Assembly: GCA_001593685.1 (NCBI GenBank)
Contig: LUKI01000021.1
Span: 1 to 41,501, forward strand
Direction: 5' to 3'
Source of the DNA: Gammaproteobacteria bacterium F7
GTDB lineage: Bacteria > Pseudomonadota > Gammaproteobacteria > Pseudomonadales > IMCC2047
Length of the DNA stretch: 41,501 nt
The position numbers were made by a program, and so were the translations under genes. The notes below the pieces were generated by a model. The model did no database searches and was not told where the DNA came from. It saw nothing but the letters and a program-made list of their open reading frames with translations. Positions 26,280 through 35,904 of this stretch are shown here, in pieces (the stretch's first letter is position 1; each line of letters opens with the position of its first letter).

Positions 26280-29200
26280 TTAATCGAATTGTTCCTGCCA
26301 GTAAATAATACGATCATTGCCGCGATATTGGCCGAACAGGGCGCGTCCAGCCGGTGACTGGTCTGTACCATCGCCATTAAAATCAAACCTTAGCCAGTCA
26401 GGCACCACAAATGGTGTTGAGGCGGCGGGCAAATCGAGATAGATATCCAATGGACCGCTGGCATTAGGCGCGGATAATTGAAGTGTGCTTTCACCACTAA
26501 GAATTGGACCGAAGGCTAAAGGATTAACATTGTTTGGACTGAGAGAGTCGTTGGTGTTGCCATCTACGACCTTAAATTGAGGCGCGCTGAATTGGCTGCC
26601 AGGGCATATGATTGCGCTGGCGCTATCATCAGTGTTTGTGATGAATGCTGAGTAGTTCCAATACTCTGTGCGAACGGGTACCCCGAGTGGCAGAGCTTCC
26701 GGGCCAAATGCATTATCAATGACCAAACGTCCATAGCGCTGATTGCTTACGCCAATTAAAGCGTGATCATTATTGGCCGTGTTATCCGTATTTAGGTTTA
26801 TATCGGTTATGGTTACGCCGTCGGCATCAATAGGCAGCACGCCAATTTGTGCCGAAAAGGGGCCATCAATATGGCTACTTCCCACGCCTGCCCGTGCGAG
26901 AGTCAGGGACGATGTTAATGTACCTGTGCCGTTGTTCCATGCAAATCCAGTGTTGCTGTGTGCCAAGCGGCTGCTCAGCAGGATTGGAGGGGTGGGTGCT
27001 GGTGGGGCTGCACTGGTATCAATCGCGCCAAAATCAAGGCTGCCTAATGTTGGTGAAGATGAGGTGTCGAGACGAATAAAGTCGCTGCGGTAATTGGTCG
27101 TGGTGCTGCCGGTAGTGTTTTTAGCGGTGAGGGTATAGAGCGCCGTGAAGGGTTGGCCCAGGTAGCTGAAGTTGCCAGTGGTGCAGGCATCAATGATTGA
27201 TCCCCCGCTGAGGGTGAAGTGGTCCGGGTAAAAGCGGCCGATATTGGCGCTGTTTGATGCGGCAATCGTTTCTCCAAGATAACTGGGCATGGTAGCTGTG
27301 ATGCTAAAAACGCCCACCTCGGGAATAGTTTGATTGCTGATATCATGGCTGCCATTATCTGAAGCGCCCATGTTAAAGCTGACAACGCCTAATCCAGTGT
27401 TTGTACCGGGTAAGGGCGCAATTAAATTGGATGTTAGACTGATATTATTTAATTGAAAATTTGGCGTGGTGCTGTTGCCTACGCAGAAATTGCTATGGCT
27501 TTCGCCGCTGGTTTGCCAGGCTACGCCTTTGATGCGCAGGTTGAACATTTCACCGGCTTTTTTGAATAGACTACAGGTTGCGTTTCCTGCGGCGCAGTTT
27601 GCATTAACATCGGTTGCTTCTACACAAATCCCTGCGGGTTTAACGACAAAAGGGTTACTACTACCGCTCATATAGTTATTCGATGGGCTGCTGACACCAA
27701 GGGCAATGCTGTAGCGGGCGTGCAGGCGAATTTGACCGGCATCCGGGTAATTAAGAGTAAAGGTGGCCGTGCTGTCGCTGGCATCGCCAAAGTCTAGGGA
27801 AACGGGCGTGTAATTGTTGGCAGAGCCACCACTGTTAGCGCTGATGTTGGTACTGTTGATTGCGACTCGTTGACTGCTGCAAGTGCCGGGATTTAGGCAC
27901 TCAAAGCCCATCTCAATATCGTTGTTATTAATTAGTGCGGCTTCGCAGGCTCCTGTATCGGGACTGGTGCGAATGGCTTGTAACTCCAGAGTTTGAGATC
28001 CGGGGCTGATATTGGAATTTTTTCCCGAAATCTGTGTGTCAATGCTGTCGGCTGTATTGTCGGCGAGGAAGCGGAAACCCGCTTCGGCAAAGTTGAGATC
28101 TTGATCTTCACTTGCTGTAGCGTTACCGCTGGTTTCGGAAATGCTGCCATCGCTGGCGTTGATATTGACTGTTTCTACAGCCGTATTTTTCAATCCCAGC
28201 TGAACACGGCCGTTATCTGAGCCTGTAAAGCTATAAGTGGCTACGCCATCGTTGGAGGTGCCATTATTCAGGGTGCCATTGCCATTAATGATGGACCAGT
28301 CACCGCGATTGGTGGAGGTGCTAAGGTTAACGGTTTGGCTGTAACTGGTGTCATTGCTGTGATCAGGCTGGTGTGCTTCGAGAGTAATGGTTGCCGGAGT
28401 ACAGGTGATGGCATTACCGCTGTGGCTAATGCTGAGATGATCTGTTGATGCAGCGCGGCATGTATGGCGCTCCGCCATAATGGCTTGGATTTCAGCGGCT
28501 GTTAAGGCGTTTTCGTAAATACGCACTTCATCAATGAGACCATTAAACCGCCAGTTGGCACTGGCTTCGCTTCCCGCTCCATTGACTTCGCCACCAATAC
28601 TGGCTCGGCCGGAGTCGCTGCCCCAGGTGCCACTGTAGGTGGAGGAGGTGCCGCCAGTGCTCAACGCAACGGCGCTGCCATTAACGTAGATCTGTCGAGT
28701 TTTGGCTGTCGCGTCGTGTACCGCTGCGACAAAGACCCAACTATTTTGGCTAATGACAGCATTTTGGGTATCCACTGACACCGGTGAAACTGATCGGGAG
28801 AAGAAGCGTAATTTACCGTTTCCAGCGTCGCCCAAACTGAAAGCAAAGCCACCACTGTTATTTTGATCGTCGGCGAAAATACGTTGATCATTGCCCAGAC
28901 TTCGAGCATTAATCCAACCGGAAATTGTGAAACTACCGGTTAGGTTTGGGAAGGATGAAGGTAAAAGAACGTGGTCGTTGTTGCCATCGAAGTTACCGTA
29001 CCCACAGGTGCCCGGGTTGCCCGAAAGGGCTGGCGATGATAATTGAGTATTGGCACCATTGACGGCATTGGCATGGTAGCTGTTGGCGCTATTATCCTGC
29101 ACCTGGTTGGCTGCATTATTCCAGACAGCTTCGTCGAAACGCCATTCGGCAATCGGGGTGGGTTTGGGACATGCCTGGTAGCTGATTTGCAGGTCGTCGA

Positions 29201-30452
29201 TATACATCCCAATGCGGGCATTGGTTCCTGAGCTTAAAAAACGAATGCGTGTATTCGTCGAGGTGTAAGCGCTGATATCAAATGATTGCGGAGTTGCAGT
29301 AAAGCTGGTGCCGGTAATGTTATAGGTTTGTAGCGTTGCCCAGCTGTTGCCGTCATCGGATGAGATATCCAATGTGACAGATTCTGCTCCTGACGACCTG
29401 CCAGTGAAGTAATTAAATGAAAGGGTAGCCGAAGCGGCTGTGCTTAAATTTACTTCCCGTTGCACGCCGATATTAGCCCAGCTGCTGGGGCTGTTTGGTT
29501 GACCTATACGCAAACAGTTGCCGCTGCTGCAGTTGCTGGAATTTACTCGGGAAATACCACTATTGGGGCCATTGCTTTCACCAATTTCCAACCAGCTGGT
29601 TGCCCAGTTTTGTGAGCCGTTATTCTGGCTATAGGAAACACTGTTGAAATTATCGGCGACACTTTCGGCTGAACAGCTGCTAGCCGTTGACCAGGTTGCC
29701 GCGAAACCCGCTCGCGTGCCGCCTGCATTGCTGGTAAACCGGACCAGCATGGCACCAGCATTCGCAGTAACATCCGCGGGTATTGATCTTCCTGTTAAAG
29801 TTGCTATTAAGGGAGCGCTGCTGCTGGTGCCGTTATAAACTCTTAATTGGTCGGCATTTTGCAAATTAAACTGCGAGAAATTCAGGGTAATAGTGCCGCC
29901 CCCGGTGGGCTGGATTAAGAAACGGCAATCTTCTCTGTTGCTATAATTGCCGCTGGGGCCGCCAGAATCATACAGAGTGCCGGTTGAATCAGAGGATGAG
30001 TTGTCTGTACACAGAGTGTTGCTGCCAGTGCCGCCATTGGATGCTAGCCAGGTGGCTTGAAAGCCTGATCTTTGGACTGAGAAATCTGAGCGGTGAACCA
30101 CCAGCATTGAGCCTGAAGTTGCGATAACATCGTTAGGTATTGAGCTACCTGTAAAACGCCCAATCAGTGGTGCTGAGGAGGTTGTGCCATCATAAACGAA
30201 CACATAGTCATAGCTGTTTTCGTAATTGAACTGGCTGAAGGATAAGGTGATGCTGCCTCCGCCAGATTGAATCAGAAAGGAGCAGTTTTCATTGTTTTGA
30301 TAACGTCCCCCGGCTCCTCCAGAGTCGGTGAGTGATCCGCTGCTGGCGTTCGATGAGTTGTTAGTGCAGATGTTGTCAGCGCGAGCGGCCATTGAGGTGA
30401 AGCATATGGCAAATAGCAGTAACACTGACAGTAGGCGGTGAAGGTTTACCAT
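26280..30452 (-). CDS. Large secreted MshQ-like (DUF6701) protein with two CUB domains and a LamG domain
   Basis: A 1390-residue exported protein. Order of parts: signal peptide (about 1-26; LLSVLLLFAICFTSMAARA); CUB domain 1 (about 29-136, with its disulfide pair CTNN...NENC and YDYVFVYDG); CUB domain 2 (about 147-255, YSNREDCRFL and DQLRVYNG); a MAM-like jelly-roll (about 258-430); a LamG/concanavalin domain (about 434-655; GSFTISGWINARSLG and FNGLIDEVRIYENAL); then the long DUF6701 beta region ending YRGNDRIIYWQEQFD, as in MshQ of the MSHA pilus cluster. It is an isolated copy with no msh genes nearby. The ATG at 30452 gives the signal peptide. Low-complexity Ser/Asn content fits a surface adhesin; that role is inferred. 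Confidence 0.85.
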   Translation of the reverse strand: MVNLHRLLSVLLLFAICFTSMAARADNICTNNSSNASSGSLTDSGGAGGRYQNNENCSFLIQSGGGSITLSFSQFNYENSYDYVFVYDGTTSSAPLIGRFTGSSIPNDVIATSGSMLVVHRSDFSVQRSGFQATWLASNGGTGSNTLCTDNSSSDSTGTLYDSGGPSGNYSNREDCRFLIQPTGGGTITLNFSQFNLQNADQLRVYNGTSSSAPLIATLTGRSIPADVTANAGAMLVRFTSNAGGTRAGFAATWSTASSCSAESVADNFNSVSYSQNNGSQNWATSWLEIGESNGPNSGISRVNSSNCSSGNCLRIGQPNSPSSWANIGVQREVNLSTAASATLSFNYFTGRSSGAESVTLDISSDDGNSWATLQTYNITGTSFTATPQSFDISAYTSTNTRIRFLSSGTNARIGMYIDDLQISYQACPKPTPIAEWRFDEAVWNNAANQVQDNSANSYHANAVNGANTQLSSPALSGNPGTCGYGNFDGNNDHVLLPSSFPNLTGSFTISGWINARSLGNDQRIFADDQNNSGGFAFSLGDAGNGKLRFFSRSVSPVSVDTQNAVISQNSWVFVAAVHDATAKTRQIYVNGSAVALSTGGTSSTYSGTWGSDSGRASIGGEVNGAGSEASANWRFNGLIDEVRIYENALTAAEIQAIMAERHTCRAASTDHLSISHSGNAITCTPATITLEAHQPDHSNDTSYSQTVNLSTSTNRGDWSIINGNGTLNNGTSNDGVATYSFTGSDNGRVQLGLKNTAVETVNINASDGSISETSGNATASEDQDLNFAEAGFRFLADNTADSIDTQISGKNSNISPGSQTLELQAIRTSPDTGACEAALINNNDIEMGFECLNPGTCSSQRVAINSTNISANSGGSANNYTPVSLDFGDASDSTATFTLNYPDAGQIRLHARYSIALGVSSPSNNYMSGSSNPFVVKPAGICVEATDVNANCAAGNATCSLFKKAGEMFNLRIKGVAWQTSGESHSNFCVGNSTTPNFQLNNISLTSNLIAPLPGTNTGLGVVSFNMGASDNGSHDISNQTIPEVGVFSITATMPSYLGETIAASNSANIGRFYPDHFTLSGGSIIDACTTGNFSYLGQPFTALYTLTAKNTTGSTTTNYRSDFIRLDTSSSPTLGSLDFGAIDTSAAPPAPTPPILLSSRLAHSNTGFAWNNGTGTLTSSLTLARAGVGSSHIDGPFSAQIGVLPIDADGVTITDINLNTDNTANNDHALIGVSNQRYGRLVIDNAFGPEALPLGVPVRTEYWNYSAFITNTDDSASAIICPGSQFSAPQFKVVDGNTNDSLSPNNVNPLAFGPILSGESTLQLSAPNASGPLDIYLDLPAASTPFVVPDWLRFDFNGDGTDQSPAGRALFGQYRGNDRIIYWQEQFD

Positions 30453-30567
30453 GGTTTGACTATCGAAAATATCGCCTGTTTACTCTGCTGTTTTAAGGCC
30501 GAAAGGTTTTAATTATTAATCATAGTATAGCTAAGCCGAAAGACTTGAGAATTTGCCAATAAATTTG

Positions 30568-31038
30568 TTATGCGGAGGCATCTGATGGGCGTTTGCGGAC
30601 GCTGTCGCGAGTGAGTGATAAGAACCCTCCGAGTGCTAACAGTAAACAGGAGCAAGCAATCAGGATTGCAACCGGGTAATAGAGGTTGCCAGCCAAATCC
30701 AGTTGGCTGTATTTGATAATCATGATCAGCGCCTCCAGTACTAATGCGATACAGACGGTGCCAACAAAACGGGTAATGCTACGACGAATATTCTGAAAAA
30801 TATCTTCGCCTTCCTCGCCCGCCGTATATTCTTTGCCAACACCGATACCTAATTCGTACATCGCTAAGGCAATGATAAGTGTGTTAATAGACTTGACGAT
30901 CAGTGTTACCAAGTCCCAGTCTGCTTTTGCCAGGCCGCTGATAAACTGCTGTATTGATAAGCCGATTAAAACGAGGGCAATTAGATGAAAAATTGCTGAG
31001 AAGATTAATGCTACGCTGGTTTTATAGGGTTTGATCAT
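30568..31038 (-). CDS. Small inner-membrane protein of unknown function
   Basis: A 156-residue protein with four predicted membrane segments (about residues 8-30, 42-62, 90-108, 122-142), with a charged loop EYTAGEEGEDIFQNIRRSIT between the second and third, and a basic tail. It recalls UPF0114/YqhA-type topology but I cannot confirm membership. It lies 115 bases upstream of the MshQ-like gene in the same direction, so a shared transcript is possible. The ATG at 31038 is the only reasonable start. Confidence 0.75.
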   Translation of the reverse strand: MIKPYKTSVALIFSAIFHLIALVLIGLSIQQFISGLAKADWDLVTLIVKSINTLIIALAMYELGIGVGKEYTAGEEGEDIFQNIRRSITRFVGTVCIALVLEALIMIIKYSQLDLAGNLYYPVAILIACSCLLLALGGFLSLTRDSVRKRPSDASA

Positions 31039-31145
31039 AAAAATCCTGGATAGTTAATCAGAGTAACAATACTGACAGGTTTCTGTATGCAGGGTTCCTA
31101 TTTATAGAATCAGCAAAGATGTCGATAAACTCTGATGGCATAAGA

Positions 31146-31174
31146 TTCAATATGCACGCCCAATCGGGTAGAAT
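31146..31174 (+). promoter_or_regulatory. Likely promoter of prfB-lysS
   Basis: TTCAAT (31146-31151) and TAGAAT (31169-31174) are 17 bases apart; predicted start is near 31181, about 44 bases before prfB. Confidence 0.5.
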
Positions 31175-31224
31175 GCCTGCCTTCTGAACCATTGCTAATT
31201 TATTGATAGAGAAACCTGCTCAAC

Positions 31225-32322
31225 ATGCTGGAAACCAACGCAATTACTCAAGCTCTCAAGGAACTTCAGGAGCGCACCGACGTGCTAAGGGGTTATCTTG
31301 ACTATGCTGAGAAAAAAGATCGGCTGGAAGAGGTTGAGCGTGAGCTAGAGGATTCCGCTGTTTGGGATGAGCCTGAGCGTGCCCAGGCGTTGGGTAAAGA
31401 GCGTTCTCAGCTGGAAAATATTGTGGCCACCATTGATCGTCTCGATAGTGGTATTAGCGATGGTCATGAGCTGTTGGCGATGGCTGTCGAGGAAGACGAC
31501 GAAGATACCGTCAATGAGGTCTCTGCTGAAATAGAAACGCTGGACGCACAACTTGCCAAGCTGGAATTTCGGCGCATGTTTTCCGGCGAGATGGACGAGA
31601 ATAGCGCCTTTCTGGATATTCAGGCGGGCTCTGGTGGTACAGAAGCGCAGGATTGGGCAGAAATGCTGCTGCGTATGTACCTGCGCTGGGGTGAGCAGAA
31701 GGGTTTTAAGGTTGAGTTGATGGAAGTCTCTGCAGGTGACGTGGCTGGCATTAAAGGTGCGACGATCAAGTTTGAGGGCGAATATGCCTTTGGCTGGCTG
31801 CGTACGGAAACGGGTGTTCACCGTTTGGTGCGAAAATCCCCCTTCGATTCTGGCAGTCGTCGTCACACGTCTTTTTCTGCGGTGTTTGTGTCGCCGGAAA
31901 TTGATGACAACGTTGAGATTGATATTAATCCAGCGGATCTGCGAATTGATACTTACCGTGCCAGTGGTGCTGGCGGACAGCACGTCAACAAGACTGACTC
32001 GGCCGTGCGGATTACCCACGAGCCGACCAATGTGGTGGTGCAGTGTCAGAGCCAGCGTTCGCAACATCAGAACAAAGACTTTGCCATGAAGCAGCTGCGC
32101 GCCAAGCTCTATGAGCTGGAGATGCAGAAGCGCAATGATGCGGCGCAAGCCCAGGAAGACAACAAGGCCGATATCGGCTGGGGCAGTCAGATTCGCTCCT
32201 ATGTGCTGGACTCCTCGCGTATCAAGGACCTGCGCACCAATGTAGAAACATCCAATACCCAGGCTGTGCTTGATGGCGGGCTGGATATGTTTATTGAAGC
32301 CTCGTTAAAAGCGGGCCTGTAA
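31225..32322 (+). CDS. prfB: Peptide chain release factor 2, without the usual frameshift
   Basis: RF2 ends translation at UGA and UAA. It has 365 residues, the full length of E. coli RF2, in one uninterrupted frame. The codon-recognition SPF motif is in [15 protein letters not shown] and the peptidyl-release GGQ is at residues 250-252. In E. coli and many bacteria the early coding region needs a +1 frameshift at CUU-UGA-C; here the DNA reads AAGGGGTTATCTTGAC, with CTT-GAC in frame, so no shift is needed (see finding). lysS follows 49 bases downstream, as in E. coli. Confidence 0.97.
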   Translation: MLETNAITQALKELQERTDVLRGYLDYAEKKDRLEEVERELEDSAVWDEPERAQALGKERSQLENIVATIDRLDSGISDGHELLAMAVEEDDEDTVNEVSAEIETLDAQLAKLEFRRMFSGEMDENSAFLDIQAGSGGTEAQDWAEMLLRMYLRWGEQKGFKVELMEVSAGDVAGIKGATIKFEGEYAFGWLRTETGVHRLVRKSPFDSGSRRHTSFSAVFVSPEIDDNVEIDINPADLRIDTYRASGAGGQHVNKTDSAVRITHEPTNVVVQCQSQRSQHQNKDFAMKQLRAKLYELEMQKRNDAAQAQEDNKADIGWGSQIRSYVLDSSRIKDLRTNVETSNTQAVLDGGLDMFIEASLKAGL

Positions 32323-32371
32323 ACACTTAAAATTTTAACCTTCCTATTTATCATAAGAACGTGAAACGCTG

Positions 32372-33862
32372 ATGAGCAACGAACAACAGACTCCACAAGA
32401 CGAAAATAAATTGATCGCCGAGCGCCGAGCGAAATTGAATACGCTGCGCGAAGAAGCCAGTAGCAATGGCGGCAGTGCTTTTCCCAACAGTTTCCGCCGT
32501 GACAGCTATGCCGGTGATCTGCAGCAGGCCTACGCCGATAGTGAAAAGGAAGCACTCGCTGAGCAGGCGAACGTGGTGGCGGTTGCCGGCCGCTTGATTC
32601 GTAACCGTGGTGCCTTCATGGAAATTCAAGACATGAGTGGCCGTATTCAACTGTACGTAAATAAAGCTGCGCGGCCATTTGCGAAAAGCCTGGATCTGGG
32701 TGACATTGTTGGTGTGAAGGGTGAGTTGCATAAGTCAGGTAAAGGCGACCTGTATGTCGATATGGCGGAATATGAGCTGTTGACTAAAGCACTGCGTCCG
32801 TTACCAGACAAACACCATGGGTTGGCTGATCAGGAACTGCGTTACCGTCAGCGTTATGTTGACTTGATTGTGAATGAAGAGTCACGCAACACCTTTGTTG
32901 CACGCTCTAAAATTGTTGAGGCTATTCGTCATTATTTGGCCAGCGAGCGTTTTCTGGAAGTTGAAACACCGATGATGCAGGTGATTCCCGGTGGCGCAGC
33001 GGCCAAGCCGTTCACGACTTATCACAACGCGCTGGATATGGAGCTGTATCTGCGTATTGCACCAGAGCTTTATTTAAAGCGTCTGGTTGTTGGTGGTTTT
33101 GAGCGAGTGTTCGAAATCAACCGTAACTTCCGTAACGAAGGCCTATCGACACGTCATAACCCTGAATTCACCATGCTGGAGTTCTACCAGGCCTACGCCG
33201 ATTACAATGACCTGATGAATCTCACTGAAGATATGCTGCGTCATGTTGCTCAGGAAGTGCTGGGTACCACGAAGGTGCACTATCAGGGCTCCGATTATGA
33301 TTTTGGACAGCCATTCCAGCGCATGAGCGTGGTGGAATCTATTCTGCATTTCAACCCTGAACTGACGTTAGAGCAAATCAATGATCTTGGCTCTGCGCGT
33401 GACGTTGCCACGGGCTTGGAAATTCCATTGAAAGATAGCTGGGGGCTGGGCAAGGTACAGATCGAAATCTTCGAGAAGACCGTTGAGCACCGTTTGGATC
33501 AACCGACCTTTATTACCGAATACCCGGCTGAAGTATCGCCGCTGGCGCGCCGAAGTGATACCGATCACCACGTGACCGATCGTTTTGAATTCTTCGTGGG
33601 TGGTCGTGAAATCGCCAATGGTTTCTCGGAGCTTAATGATGCTGAAGATCAGGCTGAGCGATTCCGTGCCCAGGTGGCGGAAAAAGATGCTGGTGATGAT
33701 GAAGCCATGCATTACGATGAAGATTACGTGACGGCACTGGAATACGGTTTGCCACCAACAGCGGGTGAAGGTATCGGTATTGATCGTTTGGTGATGCTGT
33801 TTACTGATTCACCGTCGATTCGTGATGTGCTGCTGTTCCCGCACATGCGTCGTAGCAGTTAA
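32372..33862 (+). CDS. lysS: Lysyl-tRNA synthetase (class II)
   Basis: Charges tRNA-Lys. It has 496 residues: N-terminal OB-fold anticodon-binding domain (about 55-150; [20 protein letters not shown]), then the class II core with motif 1 around [20 protein letters not shown], motif 2 in [25 protein letters not shown] and motif 3 in [12 protein letters not shown] near the end. The ATG at 32372 follows prfB. ung starts 22 bases after the stop, likely in the same transcript. Confidence 0.97.
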   Translation: MSNEQQTPQDENKLIAERRAKLNTLREEASSNGGSAFPNSFRRDSYAGDLQQAYADSEKEALAEQANVVAVAGRLIRNRGAFMEIQDMSGRIQLYVNKAARPFAKSLDLGDIVGVKGELHKSGKGDLYVDMAEYELLTKALRPLPDKHHGLADQELRYRQRYVDLIVNEESRNTFVARSKIVEAIRHYLASERFLEVETPMMQVIPGGAAAKPFTTYHNALDMELYLRIAPELYLKRLVVGGFERVFEINRNFRNEGLSTRHNPEFTMLEFYQAYADYNDLMNLTEDMLRHVAQEVLGTTKVHYQGSDYDFGQPFQRMSVVESILHFNPELTLEQINDLGSARDVATGLEIPLKDSWGLGKVQIEIFEKTVEHRLDQPTFITEYPAEVSPLARRSDTDHHVTDRFEFFVGGREIANGFSELNDAEDQAERFRAQVAEKDAGDDEAMHYDEDYVTALEYGLPPTAGEGIGIDRLVMLFTDSPSIRDVLLFPHMRRSS

Positions 33863-33884
33863 TTTGTCTGATACGGCGATTAAC

Positions 33885-34553
33885 ATGACTCTTCATTCGT
33901 CCTGGCAGCCCCATTTGGGTGAGGAGTTTGAAAAGGACTATATGCGCGAGCTGCGGGCCTTTCTGGTATCCGAAAAGCAGGCGGGTAAAACGCTTTATCC
34001 GCCAATGCCGGACATTTTTAACGCCTTCGAGTTTACACCCTTTGACCAGGTTAAGGTGGTGATTCTTGGCCAGGACCCTTACCACGGGCCGGGTCAGGCT
34101 CATGGTCTGTGTTTTTCCGTTCAAGCGGGTGTGCGTCCGCCGCCATCGCTTAAAAATATCTTCAAAGAAATCAACAGTGAGCTTGGTATTGAGTTCTCTG
34201 AAAATGGCTGTTTGACGCCCTGGGCCGAGCAGGGCGTGTTATTGCTCAACTCTGTGCTCACAGTGCAGCAAAATAATGCCGGTTCTCATCAGGGCAAAGG
34301 TTGGGAACAGTTTACGGATCGTGCGATTCAGGTTTTGAACGAGCAGCATCAAGGGTTGGTGTTCCTGCTATGGGGTAAATATGCTCAGGACAAAGCGGCG
34401 GTGATTGACCGTTCAAGACATTTAGTATTGGCCTCTCCGCATCCGTCACCTTTTTCCGCGCACCGCGGATTCCTTGGTAATGGCCACTTTGCAAAGGCTA
34501 ATGACTATCTGCAGGCGCAGGGTAAAACGCCGATCAACTGGTGCCTCGATTAA
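33885..34553 (+). CDS. ung: Uracil-DNA glycosylase
   Basis: Removes uracil from DNA (base excision repair). It has 222 residues. The active-site loop GQDPYHG has Asp64 as in E. coli, and [11 protein letters not shown] carries the catalytic His187. The N-terminus from ATG 33885 ([17 protein letters not shown]) matches the family; the open frame extends 21 codons upstream into lysS and is rejected. Confidence 0.97.
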   Translation: MTLHSSWQPHLGEEFEKDYMRELRAFLVSEKQAGKTLYPPMPDIFNAFEFTPFDQVKVVILGQDPYHGPGQAHGLCFSVQAGVRPPPSLKNIFKEINSELGIEFSENGCLTPWAEQGVLLLNSVLTVQQNNAGSHQGKGWEQFTDRAIQVLNEQHQGLVFLLWGKYAQDKAAVIDRSRHLVLASPHPSPFSAHRGFLGNGHFAKANDYLQAQGKTPINWCLD

Positions 34554-34843
34554 CAATTAAATTTTGATTTTGACACCATTAATGCAGCCCGGTCAGGTTT
34601 CATTATCGGTTATATAGACGCAATAGCGTAAGCTTTTTGTGGTACTACCCAGGCCTATTTGCAGAATTAATTGTTTCATAAGCTAGATAAATATTTCTTG
34701 GGCGGCAGCACTAGTGAAAAGTGGCGATTGCGAGTATCATTTCGAAGTTTTTTGCTGAGCCTTCTGCGGTTTTGAAGGTGGAAGCGCCTGGGCTACCGCC
34801 CGATTACAGATTTAACCCGACTAAATATAGGTAGAATAAACAC
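34554..34843. other. Intergenic region before folD
   Basis: About 290 bases hold no gene I can support. An A/T-rich stretch with a -10-like TAGAAT lies just before the folD start (34831-34836). No tRNA or named riboswitch is recognised. Confidence 0.5.
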
Positions 34844-35740
34844 ATGGCAACGATTATTGATGGTAAGGCTTTTGCAGCCAAACTGCGTGAAAACGTTAAG
34901 AAATTATCCGATGAGCTGAAAGCCAGCCACAACATTACGCCAGGTCTGGCGGTTGTTATCGTTGGTGAAGATCCAGCGAGCCAGGTTTACGTACGCAGCA
35001 AAGGTAAGCAAGCAACGGAAGTAGGTTTTAACTCTTACGAGCACAAATTGCCTGAAACAACGTCACGCGATGAGCTGGTAAAACTGATTGATGACCTGAA
35101 CGCTGATGATAACGTACACGGTATTCTGGTTCAGCTGCCTCTGCCTAAGCACATTGGTGAAGAAGAAATCATCAACCGCATCGACGCGACTAAAGATGTT
35201 GACGGTTTCCATATTGTTAACTCTGGTTTGCTGGCAACGGGTGGCAAAGGCTTCGTTCCTTGTACCCCGCTGGGCTGTACTATGCTGCTGAAAGATCACT
35301 TGGGTGATTTGTCTGGCCTGAACGCGGTTGTTGTGGGTCGTTCCAACATCGTAGGTAAACCAATGTCTTCTCTGTTACTGCAGGAAAGCTGTACTGTGAC
35401 AGTTGCGCACTCTCGTACGAAAGACCTGCCTGGTGTTGTTCGTGGTGCTGACATTGTCGTGGCTGCGGTTGGTCGTCCAGAAATGGTCCGGGGTGAGTGG
35501 ATCAAGCCTGGCGCAACGGTTATTGATGTGGGCATCAACCGTATCGAAGTTGAAGAGAACGGTGAGACTAAAACTCGTCTGGTCGGTGATGTACATTACG
35601 AATCAGCTGAAAAAGTTGCTGGCGCAATTACACCGGTCCCCGGTGGTGTTGGCCCAATGACGATCGCATGTCTGCTGTTCAACACGCTGCAATCTGCATA
35701 CCGCCGTGTTGGTATCGAACTGAGCGATGATCGCGTATAA
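34844..35740 (+). CDS. folD: Bifunctional methylenetetrahydrofolate dehydrogenase/cyclohydrolase FolD
   Basis: Converts 5,10-methylene-THF to 10-formyl-THF in one-carbon metabolism, using NADP. It has 298 residues: the folate-site motifs [14 protein letters not shown] and [16 protein letters not shown], the NADP-binding [17 protein letters not shown], and the C-terminal [16 protein letters not shown]. Several of these ([36 protein letters not shown]) look more like alphaproteobacterial FolD than the E. coli type. The ATG at 34844 gives the standard N-terminus [11 protein letters not shown]. It is monocistronic with its own terminator. Confidence 0.96.
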   Translation: MATIIDGKAFAAKLRENVKKLSDELKASHNITPGLAVVIVGEDPASQVYVRSKGKQATEVGFNSYEHKLPETTSRDELVKLIDDLNADDNVHGILVQLPLPKHIGEEEIINRIDATKDVDGFHIVNSGLLATGGKGFVPCTPLGCTMLLKDHLGDLSGLNAVVVGRSNIVGKPMSSLLLQESCTVTVAHSRTKDLPGVVRGADIVVAAVGRPEMVRGEWIKPGATVIDVGINRIEVEENGETKTRLVGDVHYESAEKVAGAITPVPGGVGPMTIACLLFNTLQSAYRRVGIELSDDRV

Positions 35741-35772
35741 CGATTAAGCTAAATTTTCGTTAAGCGATACTG

Positions 35773-35804
35773 AAAAAGCCTGGCTAACTATGCCGGGCTT
35801 TTTT
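35773..35804 (+). terminator. Terminator after folD
   Basis: AGCC-T-GGC (35777-35784) pairs with GCC-G-GGCT (35792-35799), with one U-G wobble, a 7-base loop, an A-rich 5' flank and a T-run. Confidence 0.85.
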
Positions 35805-35835
35805 GTGTCTGCTATTTATGGATAAAGGCCTAATA

Positions 35836-35873
35836 AAAAGGCCCGCCTGTCAAAATTAACAGGCGAGCCTTTT
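35836..35873 (-). terminator. Terminator of the HDOD gene
   Basis: AAAAGGCCCGCCTGT (35836-35850) pairs with the mirrored arm at 35859-35873, with one mismatch and an 8-base loop. On the minus strand it ends in a T run; it may also terminate rightward transcripts. Confidence 0.85.
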
Positions 35874-35904
35874 GCAGTTGCTAGAAGATAGCTGACTGAT
35901 GTTT

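Noticed and set aside
31345-32148. Long open frame (267 codons) on the minus strand over prfB
   Set aside because: It lies wholly within prfB, has no family features, and is a shadow of a conserved gene.
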